From: Azospirillum picis
Lineage (GTDB): Bacteria; Pseudomonadota; Alphaproteobacteria; Azospirillales; Azospirillaceae
DNA length: 64,000 nucleotides
Direction of reading: 5' to 3'
Assembly (NCBI RefSeq): GCF_017876115.1
Contig: NZ_JAGINO010000024.1
Location: 62,001 to 126,000 of the forward strand
A program made the position numbers and the translations under genes. Positions 21,795 through 29,390 of this stretch are shown piece by piece (the first letter of the stretch is position 1; each line of letters begins with the position of its first letter). The notes beneath the pieces are model-generated. The model was not told where the DNA came from. It worked only from the letters and a program-made list of their open reading frames with translations, and made no database searches.

Positions 21795-22949
21795 ATGACC
21801 AGGGTCGCTCGTCTCGCCGCCATCGCTATCATGCTCGGCAATACCGCCCTTGTGTTCCCCGCTTTTTCCCAGGCCCCGGCCTGCACCGTATCTCCGACCG
21901 GCCGTTCGATCGCGCTGCAGGCGACGGGCGTCGACGGGACGGTGTTCTCCGTCGCCGGCGGCTATCATCTGGCCGTCAGTGTCAACGGCAGCGATCCTGC
22001 CGGGGTGATGGTGGACACCGGTTCGAATGCCCTGATCGTGCCCTCCTGGAAGATCAAGGGCTTCCCCAAGGATCCGGACAACGACCACTCCGGCATGGTG
22101 GTTTCCGGCAAGCTGCCCTACGGGTATTCCAGCAGCGGCAATTCCTACAATGGCTACCTGATCCAGGTCCCGGTGAGGGTGCACGGTGCCGGCGGCACCT
22201 CGGTTGACGCGGAAGACGTACAGGTTTTCGCCATCACCGAGGTCTGCGGCTCGGACAAGCACTGTGTCGCCGCCACATCCATCAACAGCCGCAGCGTGGG
22301 CATGATGGGCGTGGGCTTCCAGCCGACGCCGAACCTGGTGGTCAAGGTCGCCGGCGGTGGTACCGCTCCGGCCACCCACACCAACGTCTTCCAGCAGGTG
22401 CACGGCGTGGCGACGCAAGGCTGGATATTCGAGCCGGGCGGCCGCATCGTCGTCGGTCTCAACACCGAGACGACGCAGGGCTTCTCCGCCTGGGCGCCGA
22501 TGGTTCCCGCAAGCAGGGGCGGGATGTCGCCCGAGGGCTGCGTGCGTGTGACCGAACCGGGCAAGCCGGAATCCCGGCCGCTGTGCGGCACCATGCTGTT
22601 GGACACCGGCATGTCCACCATGAACCTATGGGTCTACAGCGGCGAGCAGGGGCAGGCCCCCTTCTGCCCGCCTCCGCCGGCCTCGAAGGCCGGCTTCGAT
22701 GGCGCGACCTTCCCGCCGGGGACCACGGTCACACTCGCCTCACCGGGCAAGGCGGCTGCGCTCGACTATCGCTTCGACACCGCCGGCGGGACGGGCAAGG
22801 GTGCGCCGGAAGCCACCTACTGCACCAATGTGAAGGGCGCTTCGGCGTCCGAGAACGCCTTCTTCAACACCGGGCGCATGCCCCTCGAACTCTACAGCTT
22901 CGCCCGCAACGAGACCTGCGGCACCTTCGCCTACCGGCCCCGGCAGTAA
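21795..22949 (+). CDS. exported pepsin-like aspartic protease candidate (two DTG motifs)
   Basis: Secreted protein of 384 residues with a clear signal peptide (residues 1-26, ending FPAFSQA). Two widely spaced aspartic-protease-like motifs are visible: MVDTGSNALIVPS with D74, matching the pepsin-family N-lobe pattern DTGSxxLWVPS, and MLLDTGMSTMNLWV with D270 in the C-lobe position. The spacing of about 196 residues and the overall length fit a two-lobed A1-type protease. Several cysteines (C30, the CGSDKHC pair, C-terminal CGTF) may form disulfides. Bacterial pepsin homologues are uncommon, so this is inferred from motifs, not certain. aggaggctcc before ATG gives a strong ribosome site. A terminator follows. 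Confidence 0.68.
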   Translation: MTRVARLAAIAIMLGNTALVFPAFSQAPACTVSPTGRSIALQATGVDGTVFSVAGGYHLAVSVNGSDPAGVMVDTGSNALIVPSWKIKGFPKDPDNDHSGMVVSGKLPYGYSSSGNSYNGYLIQVPVRVHGAGGTSVDAEDVQVFAITEVCGSDKHCVAATSINSRSVGMMGVGFQPTPNLVVKVAGGGTAPATHTNVFQQVHGVATQGWIFEPGGRIVVGLNTETTQGFSAWAPMVPASRGGMSPEGCVRVTEPGKPESRPLCGTMLLDTGMSTMNLWVYSGEQGQAPFCPPPPASKAGFDGATFPPGTTVTLASPGKAAALDYRFDTAGGTGKGAPEATYCTNVKGASASENAFFNTGRMPLELYSFARNETCGTFAYRPRQ

Positions 22950-22976
22950 CGGACCTGAGTCGCACGGGAAAGGCAG

Positions 22977-23031
22977 AAGCCCGGAGTCCGTCAGCCGCTT
23001 CAGCAAGCATCTGACGGACTCCGGGCTTTTG
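22977..23031 (+). terminator. strong rho-independent terminator after the protease gene
   Basis: An 18-bp perfect stem (22977-22994 with 23011-23028, aagcccggagtccgtcag and its complement) encloses a 16-base loop and is followed by ttttg. It sits 28 bp after the stop codon of the protease-like gene. Confidence 0.88.
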
Positions 23032-23041
23032 TTTCCCACCT

Positions 23042-23081
23042 TGAGTCACGGTTCGAGCGAGTCCGCTCGAACCGTGACTCA
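23042..23081. repeat. 40-bp near-perfect palindrome (18-bp arms, 4-base loop)
   Basis: Arms 23042-23059 and 23064-23081 (tgagtcacggttcgagcg and its complement) are exact, with loop agtc. It lies just downstream of the protease terminator and 5 bp before the TA where the mobile unit begins. If the insertion is removed, this hairpin lies directly after the stop codon of the minus-strand gene at 24902-26152, so it could be that gene's 3' hairpin. No T-run follows, so it could instead be a REP-like element. Confidence 0.7.
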
Positions 23082-23088
23082 CACTCTA

Positions 23089-23928
23089 GGGTCCGGATCC
23101 ATAAAGAGCCTTTCCGGCAGGGAGCCGTTGTGATTCAACGGCCTGGAAAGGGGCTTTGCGATGAGCGACGGTGAGTTCTGGTTGACGGTGGAGCAGTTTG
23201 GGCGCCTTGAGCCGCACCTTCCGCGCGCCACCCGCGGCAAGCCGCGCGTGGACGATCGCCGTGTGATCAGCGGGATCGTCCATGTGCTGAAGTCGGGCGG
23301 GCGCTGGACGGATGCTCCACCGGTCTACGGCCCCTGCAAGACGCTGTACAACCGCTTCGTCCGCTGGGCGTCCAAGGGCGTGTGGGAGGACATCTTCCAT
23401 GCCTTGGCGGCGGCGGGTGGCCCACCGGCCCAGGTGATGATCGACTCCACGGCCGTGCGCGCCCATCGTTCGGCAAGCGGCGGCAAAGGGGGGAGCGTGC
23501 CCAGGCCATCGGACGGTCCCGTGGCGGACGAACCACCAAAATCCATGCCCTGAGCGATCCGCGTGGGCGGCCACTCGCCTTCCTGCTGACCGGCGGTCAG
23601 GTCGCCGACTGCACCGCCGCCGACCGTCTGCTCGACCGGATGCCTGCCACCGACCTCCTGCACGGCGACAAGGGCTACGACAGTGCCGCTGTTCGCCGGA
23701 AGATCGAAGAGGCAGGGGCCGCACCCAACATCCCGCCACGCGCCAACAAGCGCTGGAAAAACTGCTTCTCTCCCTACCTCTACCGGAACCGCAACGTCAT
23801 CGAGCGTATCTTCGGACGCCTCAAGGACTTCCGGCGCATCGCCACCCGCTATGACCGCTCCGCTACCAACTTCATGGCGGCCGTCCACATCGCCGCAACC
23901 GTCGCCTACTGGTTATGAGTCCAGACCC
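23089..23928 (+). mobile_element. IS5-family insertion sequence (IS427-like), 840 bp
   Basis: The terminal inverted repeats are imperfect: left gggtccggatcc and right, on the complementary strand, gggtctggactc. TA flanks both ends (23087-23088 and 23929-23930), consistent with a 2-bp target duplication at TA inside CTAG. One transposase is encoded in two overlapping frames. Size and layout fit the IS427 group of the IS5 family. A short internal palindrome (ccgttgtgattcaacgg) lies between the left end and the transposase start. Confidence 0.85.
23161..23918 (+). CDS. IS5-family transposase in two frames with a probable -1 frameshift
   Basis: The first frame runs 23161-23553 (start MSDGEFWLTVEQFGRLEPHL) and contains the HTH-like N-terminal domain and the first catalytic Asp region (VMIDSTAVRAHRSA). 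The second frame ends at 23918 and contains GGRTTKIHALSD, LLHGDKGYDS with the second Asp, and the YRNRNVIERIFGRLKDFRR segment with the catalytic Glu. A slippery run of three A and six G at 23485-23493 lies exactly where a -1 shift joins GGKGG to ERAQAIG, giving a continuous protein of about 250 residues. This is the usual DDE transposase of the group, made by programmed frameshifting. Both halves look intact, so the element may be active. Confidence 0.88.
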
Positions 23929-23968
23929 TAGTGATGTGCGCCAGACGGAGCTATCTGCTAAGCGAAAG

Positions 23969-24637
23969 TCACGAGATTATTTTGATATAATGGTCAGCCG
24001 CCCCATGAAATATCCGCCCTATTTGCATTTTAATAGCATTTTCATCGATGGGAAGGGAGGTGATGTCGTAATTGATAATCAGCTTAGCTATAATCCTATC
24101 CGGCGTAATCGCCTCGTGTACGAGAACCGCCTTTGTCACGCTGTCGTATCGTTGCCGCTGAATGCCTTTGAGATTTACGGCGTATATTACCGGATGCCTT
24201 GACCTTATCTCTTTTATAATGTTGTCGATTTTATCAGCAAGTTCCCTATCTTCATCCTTTAGTGGCTTATCGCGAAGCGCGTTGATGGCGTTGGATATAA
24301 TTCCAAGTCCCTGACCGCCTAATTTTGATGCAGAGCAATATGAAAGGCAAAGCTCTGAGACCGGAGAAAAACTTACTGACCTAAGTTTCTTAAAGCTATC
24401 AATACCCGAATGGTCCATTCCATATTTTTGAAGTGTTTGCTTGAGGGCGTCCAAAAGCTCTTCTGGGACAGGCTTAGTATTGGAAAATCCGCCATTTTCA
24501 ATGTTATCGGAATAAAAGGATGAGGTTCCGTGATAGCCGATCCAATCCTGAGCTTCGATCTCGTTCGGGAAAATCTTTCCGGTGCCGACTGTTGCAGGAT
24601 CAAAAGCAAATGTTTCCACGGTGATCGCTCCCATCAT
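23969..24637 (-). CDS. AT-rich orphan gene with YHGT motif, ADP-ribosyltransferase-like candidate
   Basis: Protein of about 222 residues with no signal peptide and much lower GC than its surroundings, so probably acquired. The stretch DWIGYHGTSSFYSDNIENGG (H36) matches the first-strand pattern YHGT..xxIxxGG shared by diphtheria-toxin-type ADP-ribosyltransferases. The C-terminal half has VIYAVNLKG and VLVHEAITPDRIIAKLII, which resemble the last strands of ART-like folds where a catalytic Glu sits. The tyrosine of an H-Y-E triad cannot be placed with certainty. The ATG at 24637 is chosen over a TTG at 24652. No cognate immunity or antitoxin gene is evident. It sits between two IS ends, so it is likely cargo. 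The enzymatic role is a hypothesis. Confidence 0.5.
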   Translation of the reverse strand: MMGAITVETFAFDPATVGTGKIFPNEIEAQDWIGYHGTSSFYSDNIENGGFSNTKPVPEELLDALKQTLQKYGMDHSGIDSFKKLRSVSFSPVSELCLSYCSASKLGGQGLGIISNAINALRDKPLKDEDRELADKIDNIIKEIRSRHPVIYAVNLKGIQRQRYDSVTKAVLVHEAITPDRIIAKLIINYDITSLPIDENAIKMQIGRIFHGAADHYIKIIS

Positions 24638-24798
24638 GTTTGCGCCCACCAACTTGGTAAATTGGGGACCACGCGGTGATAGCAGAAAGCCACTGATCGC
24701 AAAAGTTCGCCGCTGGCGAGCGGTATCCTAGGATTGGACCAGCCAGTATGCCAGTTGCCTTGCGATGCGCCGGCAACCTCCTTTGCGTTGTAGCGCCA

Positions 24799-24902
24799 TC
24801 CACCGTCAACCAGAACTGATCGTCGCTCATCACAATGCCCCTTTCTAGGGCGTTGAATCACAAAGGCTCCCTCTAGAAAAGGACTTTTATAGGTCCGGAC
24901 CC
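24799..24902 (-). mobile_element. truncated left end of a second, related IS5-family element
   Basis: Read on the minus strand, these 104 bp align without gaps to 23089-23192. By hand count about 88 of 104 positions match. The match covers the terminal repeat, the internal palindrome and the first codons of the transposase (MSDDQFWLTVD). Homology stops abruptly at 24799, so only the end of this element remains, pointing inward toward the intact IS. The next stretch 24638-24798 has no recognisable gene and probably holds the promoter of the ART-like gene. Confidence 0.82.
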
Positions 24903-26152
24903 TAGCACCAGGGTATACAGATCCTGTGGTTGCCGATCTTGCCGACCTCGATGGGGGGAGGCGAGGGCACTCCCCTGAGAAGCTGGTTCGGCACCGAGTT
25001 TGGTCCTCCGAGAACCTGCCTCGGATTGTTGAACACCGAACCGGGCCCACCAAGCACCTGCAGCGGGTCACGGACCATGGAGTTGGGACCGCCTGCAAGA
25101 CCGGCGACGTTGCGGACCAGAAAGCCGTTCTTTCCAACCAGATCATTGTTGTCGCCAAAGCAGCCGTCGCTGCCGCCGAAGCCATTCTGTGCGCATTTTT
25201 CCAATTCGCGCGCGGTCAACCGCGACGCGGCACACCCTGCCGCCACATAAGGCTGGCCGCCACTGGAAACGACGCACTCGAGCGCGATCTGCTGCTCGGG
25301 ATTGAGGCCGAGGTCGAGAAATTTGTTAACCGCGCAGCCACCGAATTGCTGTATATCCCCCTGTGATTCGACTGCGCAGCCGATGGCTGCCTGTGCCTCC
25401 GGTGAGAGGTTGTCCCCGAGCAACGCCTCTCCTGCGCAGATGGCGAAGTCACTGCTGTCACCACTGTTTTCCGCTGCGCAAGTCAGTACAGCGCGTTGCT
25501 GGGTGTTCAGTCGCCTTCCAATGAATTCATTGCCGAGGCAGCCCAGGAAGTTATCCCTGTCGTCATAGTTTTCGGACGCACAGCTTATCGTCCTGATCTG
25601 ATCTTCGCTGAGCTTTCCCGCGATGACGCCGCGAGCGGCGCATTCCGCCAATTGGTCTTTGCTGCCGTCGGATTGCTCCGCACAGTTCACCAACGTCATG
25701 CTGTCACGATCCAGCACGATGGCGCCGCGAGTACAGCTCAGGAAGCTATCGACATCCGGTTGACGGTCTTGCTGGGTCATCTGCGCGCACTGTAGCGCAC
25801 CGTCCAGCCCGTTGACCGGAACAGTCGCTTCCAATGGCGGAATGTCCGAGGGGTTTGGAATGGGGTCGCCAGGCAGTATCCTGGTTCGCTGCCCTCCGCG
25901 ACGCTCCACCCGCGGCACCGCGCCGCCAAACGGATTCCCACCCATCTGCGGTTCGGCCATCATTGGGGGAGGTGGGTGTGTGGCCAACCATTGTGCGACC
26001 ACGGCGCATGGCCCCGGCCCCAGCGGTCCGGCGCAAATCGGGCCTGCAACGGGATCGACCCACAGCACCATCAACCCTTGTGCCGGAGCCTCGCGCGATG
26101 TGCCTGCCAACAGGAGCACGGCAGCAACAGCAAGAGCAAATGAGCGAAGCAT
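24902..26152 (-). CDS. exported cysteine-repeat protein of unknown function
   Basis: Secreted protein of about 416 residues, not recognised. A signal peptide (MLRSFALAVAAVLLLAGTS to about residue 25) is followed by a Pro/Gly-rich region. The central part (about residues 120-310) has five to seven degenerate repeats of about 38-42 residues. Each has a CA..S or CA..N start, a second Cys about 14 residues later and a helix ending LS..Q or LN..Q. The C-terminal part has three GGPxSxxxxxxxVLGGP-like repeats and ends in CIPWC. ATG 26152 has an excellent ggaggcgtaaa site, while the upstream ATG 26182 has none. The stop codon is the TAG inside the CTAG where the mobile unit begins. Confidence 0.72.
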   Translation of the reverse strand: MLRSFALAVAAVLLLAGTSREAPAQGLMVLWVDPVAGPICAGPLGPGPCAVVAQWLATHPPPPMMAEPQMGGNPFGGAVPRVERRGGQRTRILPGDPIPNPSDIPPLEATVPVNGLDGALQCAQMTQQDRQPDVDSFLSCTRGAIVLDRDSMTLVNCAEQSDGSKDQLAECAARGVIAGKLSEDQIRTISCASENYDDRDNFLGCLGNEFIGRRLNTQQRAVLTCAAENSGDSSDFAICAGEALLGDNLSPEAQAAIGCAVESQGDIQQFGGCAVNKFLDLGLNPEQQIALECVVSSGGQPYVAAGCAASRLTARELEKCAQNGFGGSDGCFGDNNDLVGKNGFLVRNVAGLAGGPNSMVRDPLQVLGGPGSVFNNPRQVLGGPNSVPNQLLRGVPSPPPIEVGKIGNHRICIPWC

Positions 26153-26480
26153 TTTACGCCTCCTCGCTGATTTATCGCTCATTATGAAGAAAAATAGAAA
26201 AAGATGTCAGGTATGAGTCGTATATATTCATGCGGGACACGCATGGACGACCAAGGAGGGAGTAAATTAATCCGTGTGGGCGCCGGTTGCGGATTTCGGT
26301 GAAGCGCCATTCCGTCCTATTGAGTAATCGCCCTTCCATCGGCGGCCGGGACCGTTCCGCTGAAACTGGCCCCTCGACGCCTGTCTCAGCCGGGCGCGAT
26401 GGCCGGCCCGGGGCCGGCTCGCTTTTGACGGGCTTGACCCGGCCGTCCGGGTCCAGCGCCCGCCGGACCTCGACTGCCGG
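26153..26480. other. intergenic region upstream of the cysteine-repeat gene
   Basis: No gene is supported. The part next to 26152 is AT-rich (gaaaaatagaaaaagatg, gtatatattcatg) and likely holds the promoter of the cysteine-repeat gene. The remainder, up to the HxlR stop at 26481, is ordinary GC-rich spacer. Confidence 0.4.
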
Positions 26481-26927
26481 CTACCGGCACTTGGCCGCCC
26501 AGTTCTCCCGCTCGGCGAAGACCCGGTTGACCTCCTCCAGATGCTCCGTGCCCCAGGAGCAGAGCGGGACGAGCGCCCCGGCCAGGCTGCGGCCCAGCGG
26601 GGTGAGGTCGTAGTCGACCCGCGGCGGGACCTCCTTGTAGTCGGTCCGCTTCACCAGCCCGTCGGCCTCAAGTTCCTTGAGCTGCTGGATCAGCATCTTG
26701 TCGCTGGCGTCGCGCACCGCCCGTCGGAGTTCGCCGTAGCGGTACGGGCCGCCCTGGGCGAGGAAATACAGGATCAGCGGCTTCCACTTGCCGGCGATCA
26801 GCCGCAGGGTCGCGTCGAGGCCGCAGGTGAAGCCCGCCAGGGTGGGGGTGCAATTGCCCTCCACAGGCCTTGCCCGCTCCGAAGGCGGCGTCAGGGGCGG
26901 GGAGGGGTCGGATCGGTCGTTCGTCAT
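26481..26927 (-). CDS. HxlR-family transcriptional regulator
   Basis: Winged-helix regulator of the HxlR/MarR-like family, about 148 residues. The family core is clear: LDATLRLIAGKWKPLILYFL, then RYGELRRAVRDASDKMLIQQ, LKELEADGLVKRTDY and a PPRVDYDLTPLGRSL wing. Two cysteines (CTPTLAGFTCG) lie just before the DNA-binding domain, a placement compatible with redox or electrophile sensing as in YodB-type members. That role is inferred. The gene is divergent from an SDR at 27013 with an 85-bp shared promoter region, and that SDR is its probable target. ATG 26927 (MTNDRSD) is preferred over longer in-frame starts. Confidence 0.85.
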   Translation of the reverse strand: MTNDRSDPSPPLTPPSERARPVEGNCTPTLAGFTCGLDATLRLIAGKWKPLILYFLAQGGPYRYGELRRAVRDASDKMLIQQLKELEADGLVKRTDYKEVPPRVDYDLTPLGRSLAGALVPLCSWGTEHLEEVNRVFAERENWAAKCR

Positions 26928-27012
26928 TTTCGGGGCACTTACAAAAAGGTGCATACTTGTCGATAGGTGGGTAGCTCGCCAGCTCTGTGCAATCTCTATG
27001 AAGGAGCACATC

Positions 27013-27747
27013 ATGAGCAGGCTACAAGGAAAGACGGCGGTGGTGACCGGCGGCGGAACCGGCATCGGCCTCGGCGCCGCAAAGCGCTTCGTCGAGGAGG
27101 GGGCGTTCGTCTACCTCTTCGGCCGCAGGCAGGAGGCGCTTGATGCCGCGGTGGCGCAGTTGGGCTCCTCGGCGCGGGCGGTCAGGGGCTCGGTGACCGA
27201 CCCGGCCGACCTCGACCGGCTGTACGATGCGGTGAAGGCCGAGCGCGGCGGGCTCGACATCCTGTTCGCCAACGCCGGCACCGGGTCCTTCGCCGCGCTC
27301 GGCGAGATCACGCCCGAGCATTACGACCAGACCTTCGACGTCAACGTGAAGGGGGTGGTGTTCACGGTGCAGAAGGCCCTGCCGCTGATGGGCAAGGGGG
27401 CGTCGATCATCCTGACCGGCTCGACCACCGGGGTGATGGGCACGCCGCAGTTCAGCATCTACAGCGCCACCAAGGCCGCGGTCCGCAACCTGGCGCGCAG
27501 TTGGGCGATGGACCTGCGCGGCACTGGCATCCGCGTCAACGTGCTCTCTCCCGGCCCGACCAGGACGGAGCTGGCCCTGGAGGTGGTGGGCGAGGAGGCG
27601 ATGGAGTCGCTCGGCGGCACGACGCCCATCGGGCGCGTCGGCGACCCGGCGGAAACCGGTGCGGTCGCCGCCTTCCTGGCGTCCTCCGACAGCAGCTTCA
27701 TGACCGGCGGCGAGGTCTTCGTCGACGGCGGGTTCGCCCAGGTCTGA
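27013..27747 (+). CDS. short-chain dehydrogenase/reductase (classical SDR)
   Basis: Classical SDR of about 244 residues. It shows the NAD(P)-binding TGGGTGIG motif near residue 12, a downstream NAG motif, a catalytic Ser in LTGSTTG and the YSATK (Y-x3-K) pair. The C-terminus MTGGEVFVDGG is typical of SDRs with an oxidoreductase role on a small carbonyl. Substrate unknown. aaggag sits seven bases before the ATG. Its divergent HxlR neighbour suggests induction by a reactive electrophile or quinone, a common arrangement for this family. Confidence 0.88.
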   Translation: MSRLQGKTAVVTGGGTGIGLGAAKRFVEEGAFVYLFGRRQEALDAAVAQLGSSARAVRGSVTDPADLDRLYDAVKAERGGLDILFANAGTGSFAALGEITPEHYDQTFDVNVKGVVFTVQKALPLMGKGASIILTGSTTGVMGTPQFSIYSATKAAVRNLARSWAMDLRGTGIRVNVLSPGPTRTELALEVVGEEAMESLGGTTPIGRVGDPAETGAVAAFLASSDSSFMTGGEVFVDGGFAQV

Positions 27748-27949
27748 TCCCCGGCGGGCGCTAGGCGAGGGCTTCGGCACCCGGGGCCGGAGCCCTCCGG
27801 CGTCTCCGCCGCGACACCCGCTCTCCGCCCCCGCCCTCCGCCCCCGCCCTCCGCCTTCGGCCACCTCGCTTCCGACCGAAGACGGCTGACGCTGCGCCCG
27901 ATCCGGTCTAGGATCGCCGTCCGGCATCGGCGGTAACGGACCCCCAGGC

Positions 27950-28786
27950 ATGGCGCGCGTTTCGAAGGACGTTCATCGCTTCTGGCGCGATCCCGCCCTT
28001 CCGCATCTGGAGGCGCGCAGCATCCAGGACGGGCGCGAGGTCTGCTACGACTGGCACAGCCACTCGACCTTCTCCATCGGTCTGGTGACCGGCGGCGTCA
28101 GCGAGTTCCGCATCGGCCTCGACCGCCACCGGGTGTCCGCCGGCACCACCGTGCTGATGAACCCCGACGAGCCGCACGCCTGCAACCCGCTGGACGGTCT
28201 GCCCTGGTCCTACAGGATGCTGTATGTCGACACCGCATGGCTGGCGCACATCCAGGGCGAACCGGCGTTCCGGCCCTACGCCCCGCCGTTGAGCCGCGAC
28301 CCGGCGTTGGGGCGCCGGATGGCCCGCCTGTTCGGGTTGCTGTTCGATCCGGCCGCCGGCAGCCCGGAAAAGGAGGCGGCCGTCGGCGATCTCTTCGCCA
28401 CGTTGCGGCTGGCGCTTGGTGGCCTCCCGGCCGGACCGGCCGCCGCGGCGCAGGACGCCGGCGGCCATGCGGCGCTGGAGCGGGCGGCCGATTTCATCAC
28501 CGCCCATTGCACGCAGCCCCTGCGGCTCGCCGACATCGCCGGGGCGGCCGGCCTGTCGCCCTCCTATCTGGTGCGGTCGTTCAAGGCCCGCTTCGGCCTG
28601 ACGCCGCATGCCTACCAGATCAACCGGCGCATCCAGTTCGGACAGCGGGAGCTGCGGCTGGGGCGGCCCATCGTTGAGGTCGCGCTCGACGCCGGCTTCG
28701 CCGACCAGGCCCACTTCCAGCGCGCCTTCAAGCGGCATGTCGCCGCCACGCCCGGCCAGTACATGCGGCGGGACCTCCCGGCGTGA
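27950..28786 (+). CDS. AraC-family transcriptional regulator
   Basis: Regulator of 278 residues with an N-terminal cupin-like sensing domain (WHSHSTFSIGLVTGG, then NPDEPHACNP) and two C-terminal helix-turn-helix motifs (LRLADIAGAAGLSPSYLVRS and PIVEVALDAGFADQAHFQRA, followed by the usual PGQYMRR end). It lies 3 bp from the convergent LysE-type exporter gene. Such AraC-LysE neighbours are common, and the regulator probably controls that exporter. A (ccgccctccgcccc) repeat at about 27825-27860 precedes it. Confidence 0.88.
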   Translation: MARVSKDVHRFWRDPALPHLEARSIQDGREVCYDWHSHSTFSIGLVTGGVSEFRIGLDRHRVSAGTTVLMNPDEPHACNPLDGLPWSYRMLYVDTAWLAHIQGEPAFRPYAPPLSRDPALGRRMARLFGLLFDPAAGSPEKEAAVGDLFATLRLALGGLPAGPAAAAQDAGGHAALERAADFITAHCTQPLRLADIAGAAGLSPSYLVRSFKARFGLTPHAYQINRRIQFGQRELRLGRPIVEVALDAGFADQAHFQRAFKRHVAATPGQYMRRDLPA

Positions 28787-28789
28787 CGA

Positions 28790-29380
28790 TCAGCCCGCCA
28801 GCCCGACTTGGACGGCGCTCGCCGCCAGGACGGCGGCCATTGCGCGGTTGAACAGGCGCATCCGCCGCCGGTCCGCGAGCAGATGGCGCATCCGTGCGCC
28901 GGCATAGGCCCAGGCGCCGACCGAGAGGTAGCAGATCACGAAATACAGCGCCGCGAAGCTCCACAGCCGCGCCGGATCGTCGCCGGCATAGGCGCCCACC
29001 CCCGCCAGCGCCGCGATCCACGCCTTCGGGTTCAGCCACTGCATCGCCGCACCCTGCAGGAAGGAGGGGCTGGGGGCCACCGCATCGGCCGCCACGTCGC
29101 CGCCTCCGCCCCACAGCCTCCACGCCATCCACGCCAGGAAGGCCGCGCCCAGCCAGCGGGTGAGCGCCTCGACGGCCGGCCAGCCGCGCAGCAGCTCCGC
29201 CAGCCCCAGTCCGGCCAGCACCAGCAGCACGGTGAAGCCGACCGTGGCGCCGGCGACATGGTGCAGGGATGCACGCAGCCCATGGGCCAGCCCGCTGGCC
29301 AGCGCCACCATGTTGACCGGACCGGGCGAGATCGAGGCGGCCAGCGCGAAGCCCGCCATCGACAGGTAAAGCGTCGGCAT
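28790..29380 (-). CDS. LysE/RhtB-family amino-acid exporter
   Basis: Membrane protein of 196 residues with six hydrophobic segments. It begins MPTLYLSMAGFALAASISPG, where the SPGP element (SPGPVNM) is the signature of the LysE/RhtB exporters. It should export an amino acid or related small metabolite. The substrate cannot be told from sequence. Its stop is 3 bp from the AraC-type gene on the other strand. Confidence 0.87.
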   Translation of the reverse strand: MPTLYLSMAGFALAASISPGPVNMVALASGLAHGLRASLHHVAGATVGFTVLLVLAGLGLAELLRGWPAVEALTRWLGAAFLAWMAWRLWGGGGDVAADAVAPSPSFLQGAAMQWLNPKAWIAALAGVGAYAGDDPARLWSFAALYFVICYLSVGAWAYAGARMRHLLADRRRMRLFNRAMAAVLAASAVQVGLAG

Positions 29381-29390
29381 CCGCCGTCCC

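Larger units (their letters stand above)
23087..24904. mobile_element. compound insertion: intact IS5-family element, ART-like cargo gene, inverted IS end
   Basis: Both outer edges show the same end sequence facing inward: ctagggtccgga at 23086 on the plus strand and the same at 24905 on the minus strand. Each is bordered by TA within CTAG. The left part is a full IS (23089-23928). The right edge is a related but non-identical IS left end of 104 bp in opposite orientation. The interior 23932-24790 is clearly AT-richer than the rest of the window and carries one gene. Whether it moves as a unit is inferred. Confidence 0.6.

Noticed and set aside
24634-25185. A frame running through the IS remnant into the cysteine-repeat gene
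   Set aside because: It is out of frame with both real features and depends on the junction only.
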